Below, one piece after another: positions 44,179-52,565 of a stretch of DNA of 64,000 nucleotides. Both the position numbers and the translations under genes were made by a program. Position 1 is the stretch's first letter; the number at the start of each line of letters is the position of its first letter. The stretch spans positions 35,946-99,945 of the forward strand of contig CAZVLB010000017.1 of NCBI GenBank assembly GCA_964627935.1. The letters are read 5' to 3'. Origin of the DNA: JAABVY01 sp964627935 (GTDB lineage Bacteria; Zixibacteria; MSB-5A5; JAABVY01). The notes under the pieces are model-generated. The model worked only from the letters and a program-made list of their open reading frames with translations. It was not told the origin of the DNA and did no database searches.

Positions 44179-45369
44179 ATGCGTCTATTTGAATTCGAAG
44201 CTAAAAAGCTGTTTGAACAGAAGAAGATACCGATTACAAAAGGGATTGTGGCCGGTACGCCCGAGGATGTTACCGCGGCTGTACGCGAGGTTGGCGGCAA
44301 AGCTGTCCTGAAAGTGCAGATTCTTTCAGGCGGCCGCGGCAAAGCCGGCGGTATCAAGAAAGTCGATTCCCCGGATCAGGCCTTTGGCGTGGCCGAGGAA
44401 CTGTTTAAAACCACAATCAAAGATTACCCGGTAGAGAAAATCCTGGTCGATCCGCTTTTGGAAATCGCTAAAGAATATTACCTGGGGGTAACCATAGACC
44501 GGGCCAACTACAAGCTGGTCTTTATTTCATCACCGCAGGGTGGGGTGGATATCGAGGAAGTCGCCCGCACCAGCCCGGACAAGATTTTTCGTGAATCATT
44601 TGAAATCGATGAGCCGATGTATGGTTTCGAGGCTTTTGGAATCGGCAAAAAGCTCGGTTTCACAGGCGATAAGCTGAAACAGAGTGTCAGGATCATACAG
44701 GGCCTTTATAATGCTTTCAAAGCCTATGACTGCAAGCTGGCCGAAATCAATCCATTGATAGAAACCACCGATGGCAAGCTGTGGGCGGCCGATGCACGTA
44801 TGTCGGTCGATGATGACGCTCTTTTCCGTCATCCCGAACTGGCCGAGATGGGCATCGAAAAGCGCCATGAAGAAGGCGAAATGACCGAACGCGAAAAGCA
44901 GGCCCGCGAATGGGGTATCCCCTATCTCGATCTGGATGGTGAGATCGGTATGTTTCCCGGTGGAGCCGGATTCGGAATTATGGGTAATGACTTCATCCAC
45001 TATTTTGGCGGCAAGCCTGCCAATTTCATGGATTCCGGCGGCGGTCCGAGCCCGGAACGTTTGTCACGCATGCTGATTCTGCTGGATGAAAATCCAAATG
45101 TCAAGGCGATCTTTGGGGCACGTTTTGGCGGCATATCCCGTTGCGATGATTTCGCCAAGGGCGTGATTCAATTCCTGCGAGAACATGGGCTCTCCAAGCC
45201 GATGGTCTGCCGTATGACCGGCAACATGTGGCAGGAGGGTGTCAGGTTGTTTGATGAGGCCAAGAAGAAAACCCCCGAGGTATTCGAGAAAATCGAGATT
45301 CATGGTATCGAAACACCGATCGAGGAAATCGCCAAACGAGCTGTTGAGCTGGCCGGGGAGGTGAAATAA
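44179..45369 (+). CDS. Succinyl-CoA synthetase beta-like subunit (divergent copy)
   Basis: 396 residues of the ADP/GDP-forming acyl-CoA ligase beta family: ATP-grasp start FEFEAKKLFEQKKIP, KVQILSGGRGKAGGIK, KLAEINPLIET and FGGISRCDDFAKGV. It departs from the canonical copy at 54882: FPGGAGFGIMGNDF replaces the usual NGAGLAMATMD-type segment, FGARFGG replaces FNIFGG, and TGNMWQEG replaces TGTNETEA. These lie around the nucleotide-phosphate and CoA-ligase interface, so the acid substrate may not be succinate. The stop shares a base with the alpha gene start. Confidence 0.85.
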   Translation: MRLFEFEAKKLFEQKKIPITKGIVAGTPEDVTAAVREVGGKAVLKVQILSGGRGKAGGIKKVDSPDQAFGVAEELFKTTIKDYPVEKILVDPLLEIAKEYYLGVTIDRANYKLVFISSPQGGVDIEEVARTSPDKIFRESFEIDEPMYGFEAFGIGKKLGFTGDKLKQSVRIIQGLYNAFKAYDCKLAEINPLIETTDGKLWAADARMSVDDDALFRHPELAEMGIEKRHEEGEMTEREKQAREWGIPYLDLDGEIGMFPGGAGFGIMGNDFIHYFGGKPANFMDSGGGPSPERLSRMLILLDENPNVKAIFGARFGGISRCDDFAKGVIQFLREHGLSKPMVCRMTGNMWQEGVRLFDEAKKKTPEVFEKIEIHGIETPIEEIAKRAVELAGEVK

Positions 45370-46235
45370 TGGCTATACTGGTAGATAAAGAATCCAAAAT
45401 CCTGGTGCAGGGCATCACCGGTTCCGCCGGACAGTTTCATACCAAACGTATGATCGAATACGGTACGCAGATAGTGGGCGGAACATCACCCGGTAAAGGC
45501 GGCCAGGAAGTCGAGGGTGTTCCGGTATTCGATACTGTCGATGAATGTATCGATGCCACCGAAGCGGATACCTCCGTGATTTTTCTTCCGGCGCAGTTTG
45601 TCAAGGAAGCCGCGATCGAGGCAATTTATGCCGGTATCAAATTCGTGGTGGTTATTCCTGAACATATACCGATTTTCGATATGATGGAAATCCGCAAAGA
45701 GGCCAAAAAGTACGGTACAACTGTGCTGGGCGGCAATACGGCCGGTATTATCACACCGGGCGAAGCCAACCTGGGCATTATGCCGGATATCGCTTTCACG
45801 CCGGGACGGGTCGGTACTGTTTCCCGTTCGGGATCATTGACCTACTACGTTGCCGATACATTGACACGCAGCGAATACGGCGAATCGACATGTGTCGGTT
45901 TGGGCGGCGATCCGGTGCTGGGTTCGACTTTCGATGAAATCCTGCAGCTTTTTGAGGAGGATCCCAAAACAAAGGCTGTGGTGATGTGCGGCGAGATCGG
46001 CGGTGTTTACGAGGAACGTGCGACATCGACGATCAAGAAGATGCGCACTCCCGTGATCTGCATGATCGGCGGCGTGTTTGCTCCTTCCGGAAAACGGATG
46101 GGTCATGCCGGTGCGATTGTCGAAGGCGCTATGGGCACTGCACGATCCAAGCTGCGTGTCCTGGAAGAGGCGGGGGCCTACCCGGCCAAAACATTCCAGG
46201 AAATACCCGAGATACTCAAGAGCTTGAAAGTATAA
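45369..46235 (+). CDS. Succinyl-CoA synthetase alpha-like subunit (divergent copy)
   Basis: 288 residues. The CoA-binding region GITGSAGQFHTKRM with PGKGGQEVEGVPVF and the phosphorylated His246 (GKRMGHAGAIVEG) are intact, so the His-phosphate mechanism is kept. The canonical GPNCPG/GPNTPG loop is GGNTAG here (121-126), and ILEI-type substrate-side residues differ from the second copy. Together with the beta gene this forms a two-gene operon between its own promoter and a clear terminator. Possible alternatives to succinate are malate or other carboxylic acids; the sequence alone does not decide. Confidence 0.85.
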   Translation: MAILVDKESKILVQGITGSAGQFHTKRMIEYGTQIVGGTSPGKGGQEVEGVPVFDTVDECIDATEADTSVIFLPAQFVKEAAIEAIYAGIKFVVVIPEHIPIFDMMEIRKEAKKYGTTVLGGNTAGIITPGEANLGIMPDIAFTPGRVGTVSRSGSLTYYVADTLTRSEYGESTCVGLGGDPVLGSTFDEILQLFEEDPKTKAVVMCGEIGGVYEERATSTIKKMRTPVICMIGGVFAPSGKRMGHAGAIVEGAMGTARSKLRVLEEAGAYPAKTFQEIPEILKSLKV

Positions 46236-46241
46236 ATTAAA

Positions 46242-46270
46242 AAGCCGGGTGTTAGAAGCCCGGCTTTTTT
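46242..46270 (+). terminator. Rho-independent terminator of the first sucCD-like pair
   Basis: Stem AAGCCGGG (46242-46249) with CCCGGCTT (46259-46266), 9-base loop, then a T run to 46270. An A run precedes it, so it could work in both directions. Confidence 0.93.
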
Positions 46271-46308
46271 GATTGAAAATAGTACTTTTATGAGAAGGGG
46301 TAGATCAA

Positions 46309-47172
46309 ATGAGGCCATATGAATATCATTCAGTAAATTACTCAAAGTGTCTTAACAACAGACTGAGTGAAGAAAAAAGTTCTCTTGGACTTTTATGTTC
46401 ATTCAGAGAAAATGTCAAATTGGCGAAGGAAGGGCTTTATAGGTTTGGTGAGCTGAAGAATACCATTGAAAAGATATGTAGAGAGTTGAGCTTAGAGCTT
46501 TCAGTTGTAGGTGAAAACTTAAATTCCTGTGATTGGATGGAAAAAGTTATGGAGCTTGTTTTGGAGAAGAGAATATTGGTAATTGATATTTCTGATCCAA
46601 GGCCTAATGTGCTATATGAGTTGGGCATAGCTGCGTCCCTTAGAGATGATGAATCAGTTGTAATTATTAAAAATAAAAACGCAGATTTTGAGTCATCCGA
46701 AATTTTACAATTGCAGCTACTTAATTACAATGATCTACTTGATCTTGAGGAAAAACTAAAGCAGCATTTTCATAGCAAACATTCTTCTTGTGCGAAAGAA
46801 GTCGATTATTTCTTTAAAACCATGCATGAGAGGATAAGCCCTGGCGCAATGCATCAATTGAAACGAATGATCAATTCTCACATTATTAATTGGGAGAACA
46901 GAGAAGCAGACGCTTGGCATATTTCTTACGATGTAGACTCTTTTGAAGGCACTGTTGAAGTGGAATACACAAAGGAATTGTTAAAGCAAAATCTGGTTCG
47001 ATATGATTATGGGAAATGTAAAAATCAGGGGAGGCTTGAATGGGCATTACATCCTACCACACTGGGCAAAAAATATATTAATTCTGATTATTTTTTGGAG
47101 TATTTTTATACGAAGAATGAACTAATCAATATTCGGAATCTGTTTCAAACGATCTCTAACCATTTCAGGTGA
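46309..47172 (+). CDS. AT-rich accessory gene: TIR/nucleoside-deoxyribosyltransferase-like Rossmann protein
   Basis: 287 residues. Residues about 64-120 hold LSVVGENLNSCDWMEKVMELV and LVIDISDPRPNVLYELGIAASL, then a VVIIKNKN strand. The D-[IL]-[ST]...N-V-x-Y-E-L-G-x-A pattern is seen in TIR-like and nucleoside 2-deoxyribosyltransferase-like proteins, where the Glu is catalytic. The C-terminal half (about 160-287) is unrecognised and may include a winged-helix-like end (LEWALHPTTLGKKYI). Hand counts give 32-37 % GC on two 60-base lines against 60 % in adjacent sucD, and codons favour A/T, so it is probably acquired. It has AAGGGG 8 bases upstream and follows a terminator. A defence or nucleotide-signalling role is only inference. 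Confidence 0.6.
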   Translation: MRPYEYHSVNYSKCLNNRLSEEKSSLGLLCSFRENVKLAKEGLYRFGELKNTIEKICRELSLELSVVGENLNSCDWMEKVMELVLEKRILVIDISDPRPNVLYELGIAASLRDDESVVIIKNKNADFESSEILQLQLLNYNDLLDLEEKLKQHFHSKHSSCAKEVDYFFKTMHERISPGAMHQLKRMINSHIINWENREADAWHISYDVDSFEGTVEVEYTKELLKQNLVRYDYGKCKNQGRLEWALHPTTLGKKYINSDYFLEYFYTKNELINIRNLFQTISNHFR

Positions 47173-47181
47173 GATTCTACT

Positions 47182-47667
47182 ATGAAAAAAGTAAAAGATA
47201 TAGAATGGATGAAAGCCCTATTATCCGAAGAAGAGGTCGGGCACCTGGCCTTGTCCGATAACGGGCGGCCGTATGTGATCCCGATAAACTATGCCTACAT
47301 GGAAGATCAAATTGTTCTGCATTGTGCGGTGAAGGGCAAAAAGCTGGATATTATCAGGCAGAATCCGCAATGTGCAATTGCAGTCAACCGCCATCCCGAC
47401 AAAGTCCACTACCATGCCGAGGGCAAATGCCATTACCGCTACCATTCGGTGATTGTCTATGGTCGCGCGCAGTATATCGAATCGGCCGAGGAACGGCTGG
47501 AGTGGATCAAAAAGTATCGAGCTTATTTCAACAAACGGCTGGGTGGCAGAATGGCTGAGGATGATACGATCAAAGATGCCGGACGATGCGGAATTATAGT
47601 TATCTCAATCGATGAAATGACCGGCAAAAAAGAGGATTCGGAGCCGGAGGAGCATAAAAAGGAATAA
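47182..47667 (+). CDS. Pyridoxamine 5'-phosphate oxidase-family flavoprotein (Nim-like)
   Basis: 161 residues with a split-barrel FMN-binding fold: VGHLALSDNGRPYVIPINYAY, IVLHCAVKGKKLDIIRQNP and SVIVYGRAQYIE are typical of the NimA/PPOX-like family, some members of which reduce nitroimidazoles. Residues HYHAEGKCHYRYHSV place several His in the region where NimA-type proteins carry theirs. Composition returns to the genome norm. It lies 9 bases after the AT-rich gene but may predate its insertion. The stop abuts the stop of the convergent metallohydrolase gene. Confidence 0.82.
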   Translation: MKKVKDIEWMKALLSEEEVGHLALSDNGRPYVIPINYAYMEDQIVLHCAVKGKKLDIIRQNPQCAIAVNRHPDKVHYHAEGKCHYRYHSVIVYGRAQYIESAEERLEWIKKYRAYFNKRLGGRMAEDDTIKDAGRCGIIVISIDEMTGKKEDSEPEEHKKE

Positions 47668-48438
47668 TCAGATCGAAACCAACAGCCCCGTAGCTGCAAA
47701 GTCCACATTCTCGAATCCCTGTTTGACGAACATGCCATTCAATTCTGTAATGTCCGTATTATCCGGCAGATGAGTCAGGATCAGTTTTTTCACTTTCTTA
47801 TCGATACAAAACTGAGGAAGTTTCTCCAGATCAAGATGCATACCCTCGGTCAGGAGCAGATCGGCATTGACCGCTATAGTATCCAGATCTTTCAGTTCGC
47901 CTATATCCGCCGAATAAACCAGCTTTCTATCTTCCTGCTGGACGATCATTGAAAAGCAATGCATACGGTTCGGGATAGTTCGGCTCATGATATATTCCTG
48001 GTTGCCGTAGAGATGGCTGTTCTGCTTGAATGACACCTTGACGCGGTCATCAGAAAATTCTGAGCCATCCTCGATCGGCTTGAAGACATAATCGAAATTC
48101 AGTTTTTCCGGAAAGAGATAGGTCATATATAGAAGCCTTTTGAAACCATCCTCAGCTTCTTTGGGCACATAGATAGTCAGAGGCTTCTCACGTTTTGTCA
48201 GGTGCATCATCTGTATCATAAGCGGCAGGCCCATAGAATGATCGGCATGCATATGCGAGATAAAGATGACATCGATATCATTGGGGTCTTTCTCGAGGCG
48301 CTGAAATGATGACGCGGTGCCGTCGCCGCAATCCAGCAGATACTGTTTGCCGTTGACATCGAGCAGATAACTGGAGGTTGATTTCTCCCCGGAAGGCATC
48401 CCCGAGGAACATCCGATAACAGTCAGTTCCATGACCAT
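47668..48438 (-). CDS. MBL-fold metallo-hydrolase (RNase Z-like)
   Basis: 256 residues of the metallo-beta-lactamase fold: MELTVIGCSSGMPSGEKSTSS, then the metal motif SHMHADHSMGLP and later VYSADIGE and LILTHLPDN. It resembles the RNase Z/ElaC-like subgroup but lacks an obvious exosite arm, so its substrate is unknown. It is the third gene of a minus-strand operon, 34 bases after tryptophanase. Confidence 0.85.
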   Translation of the reverse strand: MVMELTVIGCSSGMPSGEKSTSSYLLDVNGKQYLLDCGDGTASSFQRLEKDPNDIDVIFISHMHADHSMGLPLMIQMMHLTKREKPLTIYVPKEAEDGFKRLLYMTYLFPEKLNFDYVFKPIEDGSEFSDDRVKVSFKQNSHLYGNQEYIMSRTIPNRMHCFSMIVQQEDRKLVYSADIGELKDLDTIAVNADLLLTEGMHLDLEKLPQFCIDKKVKKLILTHLPDNTDITELNGMFVKQGFENVDFAATGLLVSI

Positions 48439-48472
48439 AATATCACCACCAAGTCATTTTGCGATTTTTTAA

Positions 48473-49879
48473 TCAGACCTCGATACCCTGCGGCTTGATT
48501 TCACGCAGGTGCATGGTGAAATGACGCAGGTATTGAGGCTCATAGGTAATTTCCAGGCCGGACAATTTATCTTTATAGTCCATAATTTTCTTGAATGTAT
48601 GGGCCACATATTTAAGATGCGACATGCTGTATACCCGTCGGGGAATGGCCAGCCGCACGAGTTCCATGGGCGGATATGTCACCTTTCCCGTAACCGGATC
48701 CTTTTCGGCAAACATCAGCCCGCCAATCTCGACCGCACGGATTCCGCCTTCACGATACAAAGCGATAACCAATGCCTGGGCCGGATATTGATCTTTGGGT
48801 ATATGCGGCAGAAGCGTCCCGGCATCGACAAACACTGCATGGCCCCCGGTTGGTTCGACAAAGGGTACGCCGACCTTTTTCAGTTCATCACCCAGGTATT
48901 TTACCTGTTCGATTCTGTGGCGCAGGTAGTCTTCATTTAATGCTTCCATCAGTCCCCGGGCAATCGCCTCCATATCGCGGCCCGCCAGTCCGCCATAGGT
49001 ACGGAATCCCTCGATCATGATCATCAGGTTGGTAATCCGCTTTTCCAGATCGTCGTCATTGATACCGATAAAGCCGCCCATATTGACCAGCGCATCCTTC
49101 TTGGCCGACATACAACAACCATCGGCATAGCTGAACATCTCGCGCGCTATCTGCATCACGGTCTTGTCTTCGTAGCCCGGCTCGCGCATCTTGATGAAAT
49201 AGGCATTCTCTGCATATCGTGCGGCATCGAAAAAGAGCGGGATTCCGAATTTGTCGCAGACTTCTTTGGTGCGACGGATATTTTCCATCGAGACCGGCTG
49301 ACCGCCGCAGGAATTATTGGTCAGCGTCATAAATACAACCGGTACTTTTTCGCGTCCATTCTCGCGAATGAAATCCTCCAGCTTTTCGACATCCATATTG
49401 CCTTTGAAGGGATAATTTGTGGAGGGGTTCTGGCCTTCTTTGATTAGCAAATCAACCGGCTTACCGCCTTTGTGCATTACATTGCCGCGTGTCGTATCGA
49501 AATGCGTATTGTTGGGTACGTAATCACCGCGTTTGAGGATTGTCGAAAATACCAGGTTCTCGGCCACACGACCCTGATGAACCGGGATGACATATTTGAA
49601 GCCGGTGATATCCTGCAGGGTTTCGATAAAGTGAAAATAATTCCTGCAACCGGCGTAGGCTTCATCACCCTTCATGATACCGGCCCATTGATCATCGGAC
49701 ATGGCCGATGTTCCCGAATCGGTTAAGAGATCGATAAAGATATCCTCGGACCGAATATTGAAAATATTGAAATGCGCCCGCTGAACATGCATCTCACGTT
49801 CCTCGCGGGTGGTCAATCGAATCGGCTCAATTACCTTTACTCGGTATGGTTCAACCGGAAAATCCAAATCATCAAGCAT
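48473..49879 (-). CDS. tnaA: Tryptophanase
   Basis: PLP enzyme splitting tryptophan to indole, pyruvate and ammonia; 468 residues. The PLP lysine is the second Lys of MSAKKDALVNMGGF (Lys261). The related tyrosine phenol-lyase is excluded by three positions: Asp128 in FDTT (Thr in the lyase), Ile385 in RAVEIGG (Arg in the lyase) and His453 in YLRHFT. These match tryptophanase. There is no tnaC-like leader peptide or tnaB permease visible; the asparaginase gene lies 50 bases upstream in the same direction. The product indole could act as a signal. Confidence 0.92.
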   Translation of the reverse strand: MLDDLDFPVEPYRVKVIEPIRLTTREEREMHVQRAHFNIFNIRSEDIFIDLLTDSGTSAMSDDQWAGIMKGDEAYAGCRNYFHFIETLQDITGFKYVIPVHQGRVAENLVFSTILKRGDYVPNNTHFDTTRGNVMHKGGKPVDLLIKEGQNPSTNYPFKGNMDVEKLEDFIRENGREKVPVVFMTLTNNSCGGQPVSMENIRRTKEVCDKFGIPLFFDAARYAENAYFIKMREPGYEDKTVMQIAREMFSYADGCCMSAKKDALVNMGGFIGINDDDLEKRITNLMIMIEGFRTYGGLAGRDMEAIARGLMEALNEDYLRHRIEQVKYLGDELKKVGVPFVEPTGGHAVFVDAGTLLPHIPKDQYPAQALVIALYREGGIRAVEIGGLMFAEKDPVTGKVTYPPMELVRLAIPRRVYSMSHLKYVAHTFKKIMDYKDKLSGLEITYEPQYLRHFTMHLREIKPQGIEV

Positions 49880-49929
49880 GTCCGGGCCTTCCTGTGTTTG
49901 CGCAATTGTATGCAGTCATTATATATAAG

Positions 49930-50937
49930 CTATGCTTTCTTCAATTTGAATGCCGGTTCGATATGCCCGATATGCAGGTTGCGATTGTTGTATAATTTTG
50001 GTCGTATAATCGGCTCGACCGCTTTTAAACGATCATCTGTCAATACTCCCAATTGACGCAGGGCCTCCACTACAACCGTACCCAGCACACGAAAACCGCC
50101 ATCGGCAATTTTAAGCGCCATGCCCCAGCCCTTCGTGATCAATGATACTCCCTGTACCGCTTCGCCGCCAAGTTTACAGATTATTTCTTTGGGCAGGGCC
50201 TGCATGAGATACAGGTCGCTTCGTTTTTCCCCGGACACCATGATCGGATAGGCTTGCATCGCCTCGGTAATTCTGCGGAAGGCCTTCTCACGTTTTTCAT
50301 CTTTGGCTTTAAGTGTGGCGATATTGGCAAATCCCAGCGCCAGGTTGCGAATCGGAAAAGCGTAATTGGGCAGTGAACAACCGTCAGTGCCAGGTTTCAT
50401 TTCAGACTCGGGTATTTCGCATATCTCGGACACGGTTTTGCGGACCAGCTTCTGGGGCTCATAATCCGGATCAAGATATCTTTTCGGATCGCAATCCAGA
50501 TATTTTGCCAACGCCAGTTGTCCGGAATGCTTGCCGGAGCAGTTGTGCTGTATGGGAGTAAAATTTTCGCCCTTATGGGGCAGAATATCCTGATATTTGT
50601 AATCCAGGGGAGGATGAGTACCGCATTGCAGGAAACCTTCGTCAAAGCCGCCCCTGGCGAGATTCTTTTCGACCTGTTCGGTATGCAGTGAACTGCCCGA
50701 ATGTGATCCGCACATAATCGCCAGTCCGCGGCTGTCAAATCCGAACTGATCAAAACCCCCGGTCTCGATTAAGGGCACCGCCTGAAACGGCTTCAGCGAT
50801 GACCTGGTGTAGGTTACAAGCTCGGGATCACCGGCATAATAGAGGATTTTCCCTGTATTGTCGACCACCACGATAGAGCCGAAGTGCCTTGATTCGATCG
50901 CCTCGCCTCTGTATACATGTGCAAGCACTTCCTGCAT
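49930..50937 (-). CDS. L-asparaginase (type II rhizobial-like family)
   Basis: 335 residues of the asparaginase family unrelated to E. coli AnsA/AnsB (Rhizobium ReAII/ReAV type). The conserved parts are YTRSSLKPFQAVPL, IMCGSHSG, HNCSGKHSGQLALAKYL and GTDGCSLPNYAFPI, which hold the catalytic Ser-Lys pairs and Cys-type zinc site of this family. ATG 50937 is chosen because family homology begins at MQEVLAHVYRGEAIESRHFG; the frame stays open 85 codons further upstream, but that part is AT-rich and not protein-like. It heads the asparaginase-tryptophanase-metallohydrolase operon. Confidence 0.87.
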   Translation of the reverse strand: MQEVLAHVYRGEAIESRHFGSIVVVDNTGKILYYAGDPELVTYTRSSLKPFQAVPLIETGGFDQFGFDSRGLAIMCGSHSGSSLHTEQVEKNLARGGFDEGFLQCGTHPPLDYKYQDILPHKGENFTPIQHNCSGKHSGQLALAKYLDCDPKRYLDPDYEPQKLVRKTVSEICEIPESEMKPGTDGCSLPNYAFPIRNLALGFANIATLKAKDEKREKAFRRITEAMQAYPIMVSGEKRSDLYLMQALPKEIICKLGGEAVQGVSLITKGWGMALKIADGGFRVLGTVVVEALRQLGVLTDDRLKAVEPIIRPKLYNNRNLHIGHIEPAFKLKKA

Positions 50938-51236
50938 GCACCAATTATAATAAGCGCAGAGTCCATAAACAACAGTTATTTTGACACTTCTATCAGCTTT
51001 TGTATCTCGCAATATTTTATATATTAAGTGAAAAAATCGCAAAAAACGCTTGAAATTTCGGTAAGTTCTGATAGATTTCAGTTTCTGTCTAACGGGGTAA
51101 AGTACAATATGAGATACGATTATTATCTTGTTGAACATTACTGGACAATGTCTTCGATTTGACAGCACCTGAAATGCTGCCGGACAATCCATTTTTGTAA
51201 GAAATTAACCAGTTCATTCTTCAACAGGAGGAATAA
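50938..51236. other. Divergent intergenic region, 299 bases
   Basis: AT-rich spacer between the asparaginase operon (minus) and the COG2403-like gene (plus). It holds a plus-strand promoter candidate at 51159, a 5-bp inverted repeat within it, and two GGACAAT copies 39 bases apart (51143 and 51182). I see no RNA gene or reading frame with coding character. Confidence 0.6.
51159..51188 (+). promoter_or_regulatory. Candidate promoter with operator-like inverted repeat
   Basis: TTGACA (51159-51164), 18-base spacer, GACAAT (51183-51188). The inverted repeat CAGCA (51163-51167) / TGCTG (51175-51179), with a 7-base centre, lies over the spacer, a usual place for a repressor site. Confidence 0.4.
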
Positions 51237-52565
51237 ATGGCTAAAGCGAAAAATGTTATCATTATGGGTGCTGCAGGAAGAGACTTCCACAATTTTAACA
51301 CCTATTTCAGAGATAATAAAGCCTATAACGTAGTTGCTTTTACCGCAACACAGATACCCGATATCGAGGGCAGAAAATATCCGGCCAAGCTGGCGGGCAA
51401 ACTCTATACGAAGGGTATTCCGATCAGGCCGGAGGAAGAGCTCGAGAAGCTGATCAAGAAACATGATGTGGATGAAGTCGTATTCAGCTACTCGGACATT
51501 CCCCAGCAGTATGTTATGCATGCCGCCGCGGTCTGTGACCGTGCCGGAGCATCATTCAAACTGCTCGGTTCCAAACAGACCATGATCAAGTCCAAAAAAC
51601 CGGTTATCGCGGTAACTGCGATCCGTACCGGATGCGGCAAGAGCCAGACCACGCGCAGGGTATGCCAGGTGGTCAAGGACATGGGCCTGCAGCCTGTGGC
51701 GATTCGTCATCCAATGCCTTATGGCGATCTGTCCAAGCAGATCAGCCAGAGATTCGCCAGGCTGGCCGATCTCAAAAAACACAAATGCACGATTGAAGAG
51801 ATGGAAGAATATGAGCCGCATATCAAGGCCGGTACGATTTGCTACGCCGGTGTTGATTACGGCAAGATTCTGGAAGAGGCCGAGAAAGAGGCCGACGTGA
51901 TCATCTGGGATGGCGGTAATAATGATACCCCCTTCTACAAGCCCGACCTGTGGATCGTGGTAACCGACCCGCACCGTCCCGGCCATGAGCTTTCCTATTT
52001 CCCCGGCTTCACTAATTTCATCTCGGCCAATGTGATCGTGATCAATAAGATGGAGACCGCTGATCCGGATAATATCGAAATCCTGCGCGAGAATATCGCC
52101 CAGTTCAACCCGGATGCGACAGTGATCGAGGCCGCCTCGCCGGTCTTTGTGGACAAGCCCAATGTTATCCGTGGCAAGAGCGTGCTTGTTGTCGAGGATG
52201 GCCCCACACTGACTCATGGCGAGATGCAGTATGGTGCCGGAATTGTGGCCGCCCAGAAATTCGGTGCGGTGGAATTTGTCGATCCGCGTCCCTACCTGCG
52301 TGGTACGCTCAAGGCCACATTCGAGAAATATCCCGATATCGGCCCCTTGCTGCCGGCTATGGGCTATGGCGCACAGCAGATTCGTGACCTTAGCGCAACA
52401 ATCAATGCGACCAAATGTGACAGTGTCGTGATCGGTACACCTATCGATCTGAGACGTGTAATCAACATAAAGAAGCCCTCGACCAGGGTTTTATATGAAC
52501 TTCAGGAGATCGGAGCTCCCGATATGGCCACGGTCATCGGGGAGTTCATGAAACGCAAGAAATAG
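51237..52565 (+). CDS. Cyclic 2,3-diphosphoglycerate synthetase-like P-loop protein (COG2403)
   Basis: 442 residues. The N-terminal Rossmann-like part starts VIIMGAAGRDFHNF, followed by a P-loop TAIRTGCGKSQT (127-138), then DVIIWDGGNND and VVTDPHRPGH. This matches the COG2403 'predicted GTPase' family related to archaeal cyclic 2,3-diphosphoglycerate synthetase. Whether it makes cDPG is unknown. CAGGAGG sits upstream of ATG 51237. Carbamate kinase begins immediately after its stop, so the two are cotranscribed and perhaps act together on an acyl-phosphate. Confidence 0.82.
   Translation: MAKAKNVIIMGAAGRDFHNFNTYFRDNKAYNVVAFTATQIPDIEGRKYPAKLAGKLYTKGIPIRPEEELEKLIKKHDVDEVVFSYSDIPQQYVMHAAAVCDRAGASFKLLGSKQTMIKSKKPVIAVTAIRTGCGKSQTTRRVCQVVKDMGLQPVAIRHPMPYGDLSKQISQRFARLADLKKHKCTIEEMEEYEPHIKAGTICYAGVDYGKILEEAEKEADVIIWDGGNNDTPFYKPDLWIVVTDPHRPGHELSYFPGFTNFISANVIVINKMETADPDNIEILRENIAQFNPDATVIEAASPVFVDKPNVIRGKSVLVVEDGPTLTHGEMQYGAGIVAAQKFGAVEFVDPRPYLRGTLKATFEKYPDIGPLLPAMGYGAQQIRDLSATINATKCDSVVIGTPIDLRRVINIKKPSTRVLYELQEIGAPDMATVIGEFMKRKK

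Noticed and set aside
48473..49879. Tyrosine phenol-lyase as the identity of the beta-eliminating lyase
   Set aside because: Asp128, Ile385 and His453 match tryptophanase; tyrosine phenol-lyase has Thr and Arg at the first two positions.
50938..51192. An 85-codon N-terminal extension of the asparaginase gene
   Set aside because: Family homology begins at codon 86; the extension is AT-rich, basic and lacks a ribosome site.
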